A stretch of 64,000 bases of DNA from Tritrichomonas musculus (taxonomy: Eukaryota > Parabasalia > Tritrichomonadida > Tritrichomonadidae). Made by a program: the position numbers and the translations under genes. The notes beneath the pieces were generated by a model. The model was not told the origin of the DNA. It did not search any database and saw nothing but the letters and a program-made list of their open reading frames with translations. Below are positions 15,001 to 30,000 of this stretch, piece after piece; positions within the stretch are counted from its first letter, which is position 1, and every line of letters starts with the position of its first letter. The DNA lies in NCBI GenBank assembly GCA_039105265.1, contig JAPFFF010000006.1, positions 6,324,001 through 6,388,000 on the forward strand, read 5' to 3'.

Positions 15001-18000
15001 CCAACCGAACGATCATCGGAAACCGCACCAGCGGAACGAATTTCGCAAGAACTTAACGCAATTAAATCCATTGTTGACTCGAACAATGCAGAACTTAACG
15101 AACAGAAAGAAGCACAAGAACTACTCAAATCCGAAATTGAATCTCTTAAAGCTCAACTCAAAGAAGAACAAGATAAATCCGATAAAGCAGCCGAATCACG
15201 ATCCGAACAAGGCGAAGAAGCGATCAACGATCTCCAAGAACGAATGAACAAACAAGATAATGAACTTAAGTGTCTCAAATATGAAATCAAGAAACTCAAA
15301 GAACGACCAATCATTGATAATGTTATTCCTGCCAACATTGAAGAACGAGAAGCTGAAGTTCCAAGCGAAATTCCACACAATGACGACGATCGACTTTCAG
15401 AACTTGAAGAATCACTCCGCTGCCTCAAACACGAAATCAAATTACTCAAATCGCGACCAATCTCCGCCATACCAACCGAACGATCATCGGAAACCGCACC
15501 AGCGGAACGAGTTTCACAAGAACTTAACGCAATTAAATCCATTGTTGACTCGAACAATGCAGAACTTAACGAACAGAAAGAAGCACAAGAACTACTCAAA
15601 TCCGAAATTGAATCTCTTAAAGCTCAACTCAAAGAAGAACAAGATAAATCCGATAAAGCAGCCGAATCACGAGCAGAGCAAGAACGAACACTTGAAGGCC
15701 GACTTCAATCATTAGAAGAGAAAGCTAATATTGAGAAAGAAATGAAAGAAGAAATTGACAACCTCAAGAAATCACTCAATGACAATCAATCTAATGATTC
15801 AGAAGAACGTGCAAGCATTGAGAATTCACTCCGCTGCCTCAAACACGAAATCAAATTACTCAAATCGCGACCAATCTCCGCCATACCAACCGAACGATCA
15901 TCGGAAACCGCACCAGTGGAACGAGTTTCACAAGAACTTAACGCAATTAAATCCATTGTTGACTCGAACAATGCAGAACTTAACGAACAGAAAGAAGCAC
16001 AAGAACTACTCAAATCCGAAATTGAATCTCTTAAAGCTCAACTCAAAGAAGAACAAGATAAATCCGATAAAGCAGCCGAATCACGATCCGAACAAGGCGA
16101 AGAAGCGATCAACGATCTCCAAGAACGAATGAACAAACAAGATAATGAACTTAAGTGTCTCAAATATGAAATCAAGAAACTCAAAGAACGACCAATCATT
16201 GATAATGTTATTCCTGCCAACATTGAAGAACGAGAAGCTGAAGTTCCAAGCGAAGTTCCACACAATGACGACGATCGTCTTTCAGAACTTGAAGAATCAC
16301 TCCGCTGCCTCAAACACGAAATCAAATTACTCAAATCGCGACCAATCTCCGCCATACCAACCGAACGATCATCGGAAACCGCACCAGCGGAACGAGTTTC
16401 GCAAGAACTTAACGCAATTAAATCCATTGTTGACTCGAACAATGCAGAACTTAACGAACAGAAAGAAGCACAAGAACTACTCAAATCCGAAATTGAATCT
16501 CTTAAAGCTCAACTCAAAGAAGAACAAGATAAATCCGATAAAGCAGCCGAATCACGAGCAGAGCAAGAACGAACACTTGAAGGCCGACTTCAATCATTAG
16601 AAGAGAAAGCTAATATTGAGAAAGAAATGAAAGAAGAAATTGACAACCTCAAGAAATCACTCAATGACAATCAATCTAATGATTCAGAAGAACGTGCAAG
16701 CATTGAGAATTCACTCCGCTGCCTCAAACACGAAATCAAATTACTCAAATCACACGCATCTACCGAAGTCCCAACTAACGACGACTCTCTTCAAGAAGTC
16801 ATTGACTCACAACATAAGACCGACGAACTTCTCTCATCTCTTACTGATAAAGTCCATCAACACGATGACCTCTGGAAAGAAATGCTTGAATCGATCAACA
16901 AACTTACGAATGGAACTAACCAAGAAGAAGAAGAAGTTCGTTCAGAATTCAAATCCTCACTTGACAAACTTCTTGAACAAGAACTTAGCCAAACCAAGAA
17001 ACCATTCACCGATCAAATATCCGAACACCAACATCAAATCAAAGACATCGAAGATCTTCAAGATGCTCTTGAACGACTGAAAGAAGATATTGATGAAGTT
17101 CGAGCCGAAAACAAAGATAATTTACAAGATGAACTTGAGAAAGAAATTGAAAAGAATCAATCTAAAGCCAATAAAGAACAAGAAGAACTAAAGAATGAAC
17201 TCCGATGCCTCAAATATGAAATCAAGAAACTCAAAGAACGACCAATCATTGATAATGTTATTCCTGCCAACATTGAAGAACGAGAAGCTGAAGTTCCAAG
17301 CGAAGTTCCACACAATGACGACGATCGACTTTCAGAACTTGAAGAATCACTCCGCTGCCTCAAACACGAAATCAAATTACTCAAATCGCGACCAATCTCC
17401 GCCATACCAACCGAACGATCATCGGAAACCGCACCAGCGGAACGAATTTCGCAAGAACTTAACGCAATTAAATCCATTGTTGACTCGAACAATGCAGAAC
17501 TTAACGAACAGAAAGAAGCACAAGAACTACTCAAATCCGAAATTGAATCTCTTAAAGCTCAACTCAAAGAAGAACAAGATAAATCCGATAAAGCAGCCGA
17601 ATCACGAGCAGAGCAAGAACGAACACTTGAAGGCCGACTTCAATCATTAGAAGAGAAAGCTAATATTGAGAAAGAAATGAAAGAAGAAATTGACAACCTC
17701 AAGAAATCACTCAATGACAATCAATCTAATGATTCAGAAGAACGTGCAAGCATTGAGAATTCACTCCGCTGCCTCAAACACGAAATCAAATTACTCAAAT
17801 CGCGACCAATCTCCGCCATACCAACCGAACGATCATCGGAAACCGCACCAGCGGAACGAGTTTCACAAGAACTTAACGCAATTAAATCCATTGTTGACTC
17901 GAACAATGCAGAACTTAACGAACAGAAAGAAGCACAAGAACTACTCAAATCCGAAATTGAATCTCTTAAAGCTCAACTCAAAGAAGAACAAGATAAATCC

Positions 18001-21000
18001 GATAAAGCAGCCGAATCACGATCCGAACAAGGCGAAGAAGCGATCAACGATCTCCAAGAACGAATGAACAAACAAGATAATGAACTTAAGTGTCTCAAAT
18101 ATGAAATCAAGAAACTCAAAGAACGACCAATCATTGATAATGTTATTCCTGCCAACATTGAAGAACGAGAAGCTGAAGTTCCAAGCGAAGTTCCACACAA
18201 TGACGACGATCGACTTTCAGAACTTGAAGAATCACTCCGCTGCCTCAAACACGAAATCAAATTACTCAAATCGCGACCAATCTCCGCCATACCAACCGAA
18301 CGATCATCGGAAACCGCACCAGCGGAACGAGTTTCGCAAGAACTTAACGCAATTAAATCCATTGTTGACTCGAACAATGCAGAACTTAACGAACAGAAAG
18401 AAGCACAAGAACTACTCAAATCCGAAATTGAATCTCTTAAAGCTCAACTCAAAGAAGAACAAGATAAATCCGATAAAGCAGCCGAATCACGAGCAGAGCA
18501 AGAACGAACACTTGAAGGCCGACTTCAATCATTAGAAGAGAAAGCTAATATTGAGAAAGAAATGAAAGAAGAAATTGACAACCTCAAGAAATCACTCAAT
18601 GACAATCAATCTAATGATTCAGAAGAACGTGCAAGCATTGAGAATTCACTCCGCTGCCTCAAACACGAAATCAAATTACTCAAATCGCGACCAATCTCCG
18701 CCATACCAACCGAACGATCATCGGAAACCGCACCAGCGGAACGAATTTCGCAAGAACTTAACGCAATTAAATCCATTGTTGACTCGAACAATGCAGAACT
18801 TAACGAACAGAAAGAAGCACAAGAACTACTCAAATCCGAAATTGAATCTCTTAAAGCTCAACTCAAAGAAGAACAAGATAAATCCGATAAAGCAGCCGAA
18901 TCACGAGCAGAGCAAGAACGAACACTTGAAGGCCGACTTCAATCATTAGAAGAGAAAGCTAATATTGAGAAAGAAATGAAAGAAGAAATTGACAACCTCA
19001 AGAAATCACTCAATGACAATCAATCTAATGATTCAGAAGAACGTGCAAGCATTGAGAATTCACTCCGCTGCCTCAAACACGAAATCAAATTACTCAAATC
19101 ACACGCATCTACCGAAGTCCCAACTAACGACGACTCTCTTCAAGAAGTCATTGACTCACAACATAAGACCGACGAACTTCTCTCATCTCTTACTGATAAA
19201 GTCCATCAACACGATGACCTCTGGAAAGAAATGCTTGAATCGATCAACAAACTTACGAATGGAACTAACCAAGAAGAAGAAGAAGTTCGTTCAGAATTCA
19301 AATCCTCACTTGACAAACTTCTTGAACAAGAACTTAGCCAAACCAAGAAACCATTCACCGATCAAATATCCGAACACCAACATCAAATCAAAGACATCGA
19401 AGATCTTCAAGATGCTCTTGAACGACTGAAAGAAGATATTGATGAAGTTCGAGCCGAAAACAAAGATAATTTACAAGATGAACTTGAGAAAGAAATTGAA
19501 AAGAATCAATCTAAAGCCAATAAAGAACAAGAAGAACTAAAGAATGAACTCCGATGCCTCAAATATGAAATCAAGAAACTCAAAGAACGACCAATCATTG
19601 ATAATGTTATTCCTGCCAACATTGAAGAACGAGAAGCTGAAGTTCCAAGCGAAGTTCCACACAATGACGACGATCGACTTTCAGAACTTGAAGAATCACT
19701 CCGCTGCCTCAAACACGAAATCAAATTACTCAAATCGCGACCAATCTCCGCCATACCAACCGAACGATCATCGGAAACCGCACCAGCGGAACGAGTTTCG
19801 CAAGAACTTAACGCAATTAAATCCATTGTTGACTCGAACAATGCAGAACTTAACGAACAGAAAGAAGCACAAGAACTACTCAAATCCGAAATTGAATCTC
19901 TTAAAGCTCAACTCAAAGAAGAACAAGATAAATCCGATAAAGCAGCCGAATCACGAGCAGAGCAAGAACGAACACTTGAAGGCCGACTTCAATCATTAGA
20001 AGAGAAAGCTAATATTGAGAAAGAAATGAAAGAAGAAATTGACAACCTCAAGAAATCACTCAATGACAATCAATCTAATGATTCAGAAGAACGTGCAAGC
20101 ATTGAGAATTCACTCCGCTGCCTCAAACACGAAATCAAATTACTCAAATCACACGCATCTACCGAAGTCCCAACTAACGACGACTCTCTTCAAGAAGTCA
20201 TTGACTCACAACATAAGACCGACGAACTTCTCTCATCTCTTACTGATAAAGTCCATCAACACGATGACCTCTGGAAAGAAATGCTTGAATCGATCAACAA
20301 ACTTACGAATGGAACTAACCAAGAAGAAGAAGAAGTTCGTTCAGAATTCAAATCCTCACTTGACAAACTTCTTGAACAAGAACTTAGCCAAACCAAGAAA
20401 CCATTCACCGATCAAATATCCGAACACCAACATCAAATCAAAGACATCGAAGATCTTCAAGATGCTCTTGAACGACTGAAAGAAGATATTGATGAAGTTC
20501 GAGCCGAAAACAAAGATAATTTACAAGATGAACTTGAGAAAGAAATTGAAAAGAATCAATCTAAAGCCAATAAAGAACAAGAAGAACTAAAGAATGAACT
20601 CCGATGCCTCAAATATGAAATCAAGAAACTCAAAGAACGACCAATCATTGATAATGTTATTCCTGCCAACATTGAAGAACGAGAAGCTGAAGTTCCAAGC
20701 GAAGTTCCACACAATGACGACGATCGACTTTCAGAACTTGAAGAATCACTCCGCTGCCTCAAACACGAAATCAAATTACTCAAATCGCGACCAATCTCCG
20801 CCATACCAACCGAACGATCATCGGAAACCGCACCAGCGGAACGAATTTCGCAAGAACTTAACGCAATTAAATCCATTGTTGACTCGAACAATGCAGAACT
20901 TAACGAACAGAAAGAAGCACAAGAACTACTCAAATCCGAAATTGAATCTCTTAAAGCTCAACTCAAAGAAGAACAAGATAAATCCGATAAAGCAGCCGAA

Positions 21001-24000
21001 TCACGATCCGAACAAGGCGAAGAAGCGATCAACGATCTCCAAGAACGAATGAACAAACAAGATAATGAACTTAAGTGTCTCAAATATGAAATCAAGAAAC
21101 TCAAAGAACGACCAATCATTGATAATGTTATTCCTGCCAACATTGAAGAACGAGAAGCTGAAGTTCCAAGCGAAGTTCCACACAATGACGACGATCGACT
21201 TTCAGAACTTGAAGAATCACTCCGCTGCCTCAAACACGAAATCAAATTACTCAAATCACGCGCATCTACCGAAGTCCCAACTAACGACGACTCTCTTCAA
21301 GAAGTCATTGACTCACAACATAAGACCGACGAACTTCTCTCATCTCTTACTGATAAAGTCCATCAACACGATGACCTCTGGAAAGAAATGCTTGAATCGA
21401 TCAACAAACTTACGAATGGAACTAACCAAGAAGAAGAAGAAGTTCGTTCAGAATTCAAATCCTCACTTGACAAACTTCTTGAACAAGAACTTAGCCAAAC
21501 CAAGAAACCATTCACCGATCAAATATCCGAACACCAACATCAAATCAAAGACATCGAAGATCTTCAAGATGCTCTTGAACGACTGAAAGAAGATATTGAT
21601 GAAGTTCGAGCCGAAAACAAAGATAATTTACAAGATGAACTTGAGAAAGAAATTGAAAAGAATCAATCTAAAGCCAATAAAGAACAAGAAGAACTAAAGA
21701 ATGAACTCCGATGCCTCAAATATGAAATCAAGAAACTCAAAGAACGACCAATCATTGATAATGTTATTCCTGCCAACATTGAAGAACGAGAAGCTGAAGT
21801 TCCAAGCGAAGTTCCACACAATGACGACGATCGACTTTCAGAACTTGAAGAATCACTCCGCTGCCTCAAACACGAAATCAAATTACTCAAATCGCGACCA
21901 ATCTCCGCCATACCAACCGAACGATCATCGGAAACCGCACCAGCGGAACGAATTTCGCAAGAACTTAACGCAATTAAATCCATTGTTGACTCGAACAATG
22001 CAGAACTTAACGAACAGAAAGAAGCACAAGAACTACTCAAATCCGAAATTGAATCTCTTAAAGCTCAACTCAAAGAAGAACAAGATAAATCCGATAAAGC
22101 AGCCGAATCACGAGCAGAGCAAGAACGAACACTTGAAGGCCGACTTCAATCATTAGAAGAGAAAGCTAATATTGAGAAAGAAATGAAAGAAGAAATTGAC
22201 AACCTCAAGAAATCACTCAATGACAATCAATCTAATGATTCAGAAGAACGTGCAAGCATTGAGAATTCACTCCGCTGCCTCAAACACGAAATCAAATTAC
22301 TCAAATCGCGACCAATCTCCGCCATACCAACCGAACGATCATCGGAAACCGCACCAGCGGAACGAATTTCACAAGAACTTAACGCAATTAAATCCATTGT
22401 TGACTCGAACAATGCAGAACTTAACGAACAGAAAGAAGCACAAGAACTACTCAAATCCGAAATTGAATCTCTTAAAGCTCAACTCAAAGAAGAACAAGAT
22501 AAATCTAATAAAGAAACAGAAGAACTTCCAATTTCACCAACCAATAATGAAAATGATCGATTTGAATCAATTGAAGAATCACTCCGCTGCCTCAAACACG
22601 AAATCAAATTACTCAAATCACGCGCATCTACCGAAGTCCCAACTAACGACGACTCTCTTCAAGAAGTCATTGACTCACAACATAAGACCGACGAACTTCT
22701 CTCATCTCTTACTGATAAAGTCAATACTCAACAACTTTTATGGAAAGAAATGCTTGATACCATTAAAATTCTTATTCCAAATATTGAAGAAAATATATCA
22801 AATGAAGATATTGTTAAGGCAGAATTCAAATCCTCACTTGACAAACTTCTTGAACAAGAACTTAGCCAAACCAAGAAACCATTCACCGATCCAATATCCG
22901 AACACCAACATCAAATCAAAGACATCGAAGATCTTCAAGATGCTCTTGAACGACTGAAAGAAGATATTGATGAAGTTCGAGCCGAAAACAAAGATAATTT
23001 ACAAGATGAACTTGAGAAAGAAATTGAAAAGAATCAATCTAAAGCCAATAAAGAACAAGAAGAACTAAAGAATGAACTCCGATGCCTCAAATATGAAATC
23101 AAGAAACTCAAAGAACGACCAATCATTGATAATGTTATTCCTGCCAACATTGAAGAACGAGAAGCTGAAGTTCCAAGCGAAGTTCCACACAATGACGACG
23201 ATCGACTTTCAGAACTTGAAGAATCACTCCGCTGCCTCAAACACGAAATCAAATTACTCAAATCGCGACCAATCTCCGCCATACCAACCGAACGATCATC
23301 GGAAACCGCACCAGCGGAACGAATTTCGCAAGAACTTAACGCAATTAAATCCATTGTTGACTCGAACAATGCAGAACTTAACGAACAGAAAGAAGCACAA
23401 GAACTACTCAAATCCGAAATTGAATCTCTTAAAGCTCAACTCAAAGAAGAACAAGATAAATCCGATAAAGCAGCCGAATCACGAGCAGAGCAAGAACGAA
23501 CACTTGAAGGCCGACTTCAATCATTAGAAGAGAAAGCTAATATTGAGAAAGAAATGAAAGAAGAAATTGACAACCTCAAGAAATCACTCAATGACAATCA
23601 ATCTAATGATTCAGAAGAACGTGCAAGCATTGAGAATTCACTCCGCTGCCTCAAACACGAAATCAAATTACTCAAATCGCGACCAATCTCCGCCATACCA
23701 ACCGAACGATCATCGGAAACCGCACCAGCGGAACGAGTTTCGCAAGAACTTAACGCAATTAAATCCATTGTTGACTCGAACAATGCAGAACTTAACGAAC
23801 AGAAAGAAGCACAAGAACTACTCAAATCCGAAATTGAATCTCTTAAAGCTCAACTCAAAGAAGAACAAGATAAATCCGATAAAGCAGCCGAATCACGATC
23901 CGAACAAGGCGAAGAAGCGATCAACGATCTCCAAGAACGAATGAACAAACAAGATAATGAACTTAAGTGTCTCAAATATGAAATCAAGAAACTCAAAGAA

Positions 24001-27000
24001 CGACCAATCATTGATAATGTTATTCCTGCCAACATTGAAGAACGAGAAGCTGAAGTTCCAAGCGAAGTTCCACACAATGACGACGATCGACTTTCAGAAC
24101 TTGAAGAATCACTCCGCTGCCTCAAACACGAAATCAAATTACTCAAATCGCGACCAATCTCCGCCATACCAACCGAACGATCATCGGAAACCGCACCAGC
24201 GGAACGAATTTCGCAAGAACTTAACGCAATTAAATCCATTGTTGACTCGAACAATGCAGAACTTAACGAACAGAAAGAAGCACAAGAACTACTCAAATCC
24301 GAAATTGAATCTCTTAAAGCTCAACTCAAAGAAGAACAAGATAAATCCGATAAAGCAGCCGAATCACGATCCGAACAAGGCGAAGAAGCGATCAACGATC
24401 TCCAAGAACGAATGAACAAACAAGATAATGAACTTAAGTGTCTCAAATATGAAATCAAGAAACTCAAAGAACGACCAATCATTGATAATGTTATTCCTGC
24501 CAACATTGAAGAACGAGAAGCTGAAGTTCCAAGCGAAGTTCCACACAATGACGACGATCGACTTTCAGAACTTGAAGAATCACTCCGCTGCCTCAAACAC
24601 GAAATCAAATTACTCAAATCGCGACCAATCTCCGCCATACCAACCGAACGATCATCGGAAACCGCACCAGCGGAACGAGTTTCGCAAGAACTTAACGCAA
24701 TTAAATCCATTGTTGACTCGAACAATGCAGAACTTAACGAACAGAAAGAAGCACAAGAACTACTCAAATCCGAAATTGAATCTCTTAAAGCTCAACTCAA
24801 AGAAGAACAAGATAAATCCGATAAAGCAACCGAATCACGAGCAGAGCAAGAACGAACACTTGAAGGCCGACTTCAATCATTAGAAGAGAAAGCTAATATT
24901 GAGAAAGAAATGAAAGAAGAAATTGACAACCTCAAGAAATCACTCAATGACAATCAATCTAATGATTCAGAAGAACGTGCAAGCATTGAGAATTCACTCC
25001 GCTGCCTCAAACACGAAATCAAATTACTCAAATCGCGACCAATCTCCGCCATACCAACCGAACGATCATCGGAAACCGCACCAGCGGAACGAATTTCACA
25101 AGAACTTAACGCAATTAAATCCATTGTTGACTCGAACAATGCAGAACTTAACGAACAGAAAGAAGCACAAGAACTACTCAAATCCGAAATTGAATCTCTT
25201 AAAGCTCAACTCAAAGAAGAACAAGATAAATCCGATAAAGCAGCCGAATCACGAGCAGAGCAAGAACGAACACTTGAAGGCCGACTTCAATCATTAGAAG
25301 AGAAAGCTAATATTGAGAAAGAAATGAAAGAAGAAATTGACAACCTCAAGAAATCACTCAATGACAATCAATCTAATGATTCAGAAGAACGTGCAAGCAT
25401 TGAGAATTCACTCCGCTGCCTCAAACACGAAATCAAATTACTCAAATCGCGACCAATCTCCGCCATACCAACCGAACGATCATCGGAAACCGCACCAGTG
25501 GAACGAGTTTCACAAGAACTTAACGCAATTAAATCCATTGTTGACTCGAACAATGCAGAACTTAACGAACAGAAAGAAGCACAAGAACTACTCAAATCCG
25601 AAATTGAATCTCTTAAAGCTCAACTCAAAGAAGAACAAGATAAATCCGATAAAGCAGCCGAATCACGATCCGAACAAGGCGAAGAAGCGATCAACGATCT
25701 CCAAGAACGAATGAACAAACAAGATAATGAACTTAAGTGTCTCAAATATGAAATCAAGAAACTCAAAGAACGACCAATCATTGATAATGTTATTCCTGCC
25801 AACATTGAAGAACGAGAAGCTGAAGTTCCAAGCGAAGTTCCACACAATGACGACGATCGACTTTCAGAACTTGAAGAATCACTCCGCTGCCTCAAACACG
25901 AAATCAAATTACTCAAATCGCGACCAATCTCCGCCATACCAACCGAACGATCATCGGAAACCGCACCAGCGGAACGAGTTTCGCAAGAACTTAACGCAAT
26001 TAAATCCATTGTTGACTCGAACAATGCAGAACTTAACGAACAGAAAGAAGCACAAGAACTACTCAAATCCGAAATTGAATCTCTTAAAGCTCAACTCAAA
26101 GAAGAACAAGATAAATCCGATAAAGCAGCCGAATCACGAGCAGAGCAAGAACGAACACTTGAAGGCCGACTTCAATCATTAGAAGAGAAAGCTAATATTG
26201 AGAAAGAAATGAAAGAAGAAATTGACAACCTCAAGAAATCACTCAATGACAATCAATCTAATGATTCAGAAGAACGTGCAAGCATTGAGAATTCACTCCG
26301 CTGCCTCAAACACGAAATCAAATTACTCAAATCGCGACCAATCTCCGCCATACCAACCGAACGATCATCGGAAACCGCACCAGCGGAACGAATTTCACAA
26401 GAACTTAACGCAATTAAATCCATTGTTGACTCGAACAATGCAGAACTTAACGAACAGAAAGAAGCACAAGAACTACTCAAATCCGAAATTGAATCTCTTA
26501 AAGCTCAACTCAAAGAAGAACAAGATAAATCCGATAAAGCAGCCGAATCACGAGCAGAGCAAGAACGAACACTTGAAGGCCGACTTCAATCATTAGAAGA
26601 GAAAGCTAATATTGAGAAAGAAATGAAAGAAGAAATTGACAACCTCAAGAAATCACTCAATGACAATCAATCTAATGATTCAGAAGAACGTGCAAGCATT
26701 GAGAATTCACTCCGCTGCCTCAAACACGAAATCAAATTACTCAAATCGCGACCAATCTCCGCCATACCAACCGAACGATCATCGGAAACCGCACCAGCGG
26801 AACGAATTTCACAAGAACTTAACGCAATTAAATCCATTGTTGACTCGAACAATGCAGAACTTAACGAACAGAAAGAAGCACAAGAACTACTCAAATCCGA
26901 AATTGAATCTCTTAAAGCTCAACTCAAAGAAGAGCAAAATAAATCCGATAAAGCAGCCGAATCACGATCCGAACAAGGCGAAGAAGCGATCAACGATCTC

Positions 27001-30000
27001 CAAGAACGAATGAACAAACAAGATAATGAACTTAAGTGTCTCAAATATGAAATCAAGAAACTCAAAGAACGACCAATTATTGATAATGTTATTCCTGCCA
27101 ACATTGAAGAACGAGAAGCTGAAGTTCCAAGCGAAGTTCCACACAATGACGACGATCGTCTTTCAGAACTTGAAGAATCACTCCGCTGCCTCAAACACGA
27201 AATCAAATTACTCAAATCGCGACCAATCTCCGCCATACCAACCGAACGATCATCGGAAACCGCACCAGCGGAACGAATTTCGCAAGAACTTAACGCAATT
27301 AAATCCATTGTTGACTCGAACAATGCAGAACTTAACGAACAGAAAGAAGCACAAGAACTACTCAAATCCGAAATTGAATCTCTTAAAGCTCAACTCAAAG
27401 AAGAACAAGATAAATCCGATAAAGCAGCCGAATCACGATCCGAACAAGGCGAAGAAGCGATCAACGATCTCCAAGAACGAATGAATAAACAAGATAATGA
27501 ACTTAAGTGTCTCAAATATGAAATCAAGAAACTCAAAGAACGACCAATCATTGATAATGTTATTCCTGCCAACATTGAAGAACGAGAAGCTGAAGTTCCA
27601 AGCGAAGTTCCACACAATGACGACGATCGACTTTCAGAACTTGAAGAATCACTCCGCTGCCTCAAACACGAAATCAAATTACTCAAATCGCGACCAATCT
27701 CCGCCATACCAACCGAACGATCATCGGAAACCGCACCAGTGGAACGAGTTTCGCAAGAACTTAACGCAATTAAATCCATTGTTGACTCGAACAATGCAGA
27801 ACTTAACGAACAGAAAGAAGCACAAGAACTACTCAAATCCGAAATTGAATCTCTTAAAGCTCAACTCAAAGAAGAACAAGATAAATCCGATAAAGCAGCC
27901 GAATCACGAGCAGAGCAAGAACGAACACTTGAAGGCCGACTTCAATCATTAGAAGAGAAAGCTAATATTGAGAAAGAAATGAAAGAAGAAATTGACAACC
28001 TCAAGAAATCACTCAATGACAATCAATCTAATGATTCAGAAGAACGTGCAAGCATTGAGAATTCACTCCGCTGCCTCAAACACGAAATCAAATTACTCAA
28101 ATCGCGACCAATCTCCGCCATACCAACCGAACGATCATCGGAAACCGCACCAGCGGAACGAGTTTCGCAAGAACTTAACGCAATTAAATCCATTGTTGAC
28201 TCGAACAATGCAGAACTTAACGAACAGAAAGAAGCACAAGAACTACTCAAATCCGAAATTGAATCTCTTAAAGCTCAACTCAAAGAAGAACAAGATAAAT
28301 CCGATAAAGCAGCCGAATCACGAGCAGAGCAAGAACGAACACTTGAAGGCCGACTTCAATCATTAGAAGAGAAAGCTAATATTGAGAAAGAAATGAAAGA
28401 AGAAATTGACAACCTCAAGAAATCACTCAATGACAATCAATCTAATGATTCAGAAGAACGTGCAAGCATTGAGAATTCACTCCGCTGCCTCAAACACGAA
28501 ATCAAATTACTCAAATCGCGACCAATCTCCGCCATACCAACCGAACGATCATCGGAAACCGCACCAGCGGAACGAATTTCACAAGAACTTAACGCAATTA
28601 AATCCATTGTTGACTCGAACAATGCAGAACTTAACGAACAGAAAGAAGCACAAGAACTACTCAAATCCGAAATTGAATCTCTTAAAGCTCAACTCAAAGA
28701 AGAACAAGATAAATCCGATAAAGCAGCCGAATCACGAGCAGAGCAAGAACGAACACTTGAAGGCCGACTTCAATCATTAGAAGAGAAAGCTAATATTGAG
28801 AAAGAAATGAAAGAAGAAATTGACAACCTCAAGAAATCACTCAATGACAATCAATCTAATGATTCAGAAGAACGTGCAAGCATTGAGAATTCACTCCGCT
28901 GCCTCAAACACGAAATCAAATTACTCAAATCGCGACCAATCTCCGCCATACCAACCGAACGATCATCGGAAACCGCACCAGCGGAACGAATTTCACAAGA
29001 ACTTAACGCAATTAAATCCATTGTTGACTCGAACAATGCAGAACTTAACGAACAGAAAGAAGCACAAGAACTACTCAAATCCGAAATTGAATCTCTTAAA
29101 GCTCAACTCAAAGAAGAACAAGATAAATCCGATAAAGCAGCCGAATCACGAGCAGAGCAAGAACGAACACTTGAAGGCCGACTTCAATCATTAGAAGAGA
29201 AAGCTAATATTGAGAAAGAAATGAAAGAAGAAATTGACAACCTCAAGAAATCACTCAATGACAATCAATCTAATGATTCAGAAGAACGTGCAAGCATTGA
29301 GAATTCACTCCGCTGCCTCAAACACGAAATCAAATTACTCAAATCGCGACCAATCTCCGCCATACCAACCGAACGATCATCGGAAACCGCACCAGCGGAA
29401 CGAATTTCGCAAGAACTTAACGCAATTAAATCCATTGTTGACTCGAACAATGCAGAACTTAACGAACAGAAAGAAGCACAAGAACTACTCAAATCCGAAA
29501 TTGAATCTCTTAAAGCTCAACTCAAAGAAGAACAAGATAAATCCGATAAAGCAGCCGAATCACGAGCAGAGCAAGAACGAACACTTGAAGGCCGACTTCA
29601 ATCATTAGAAGAGAAAGCTAATATTGAGAAAGAAATGAAAGAAGAAATTGACAACCTCAAGAAATCACTCAATGACAATCAATCTAATGATTCAGAAGAA
29701 CGTGCAAGCATTGAGAATTCACTCCGCTGCCTCAAACACGAAATCAAATTACTCAAATCGCGACCAATCTCCGCCATACCAACCGAACGATCATCGGAAA
29801 CCGCACCAGCGGAACGAGTTTCGCAAGAACTTAACGCAATTAAATCCATTGTTGACTCGAACAATGCAGAACTTAACGAACAGAAAGAAGCACAAGAACT
29901 ACTCAAATCCGAAATTGAATCTCTTAAAGCTCAACTCAAAGAAGAACAAGATAAATCCGATAAAGCAACCGAATCACGATCCGAACAAGGCGAAGAAGCG

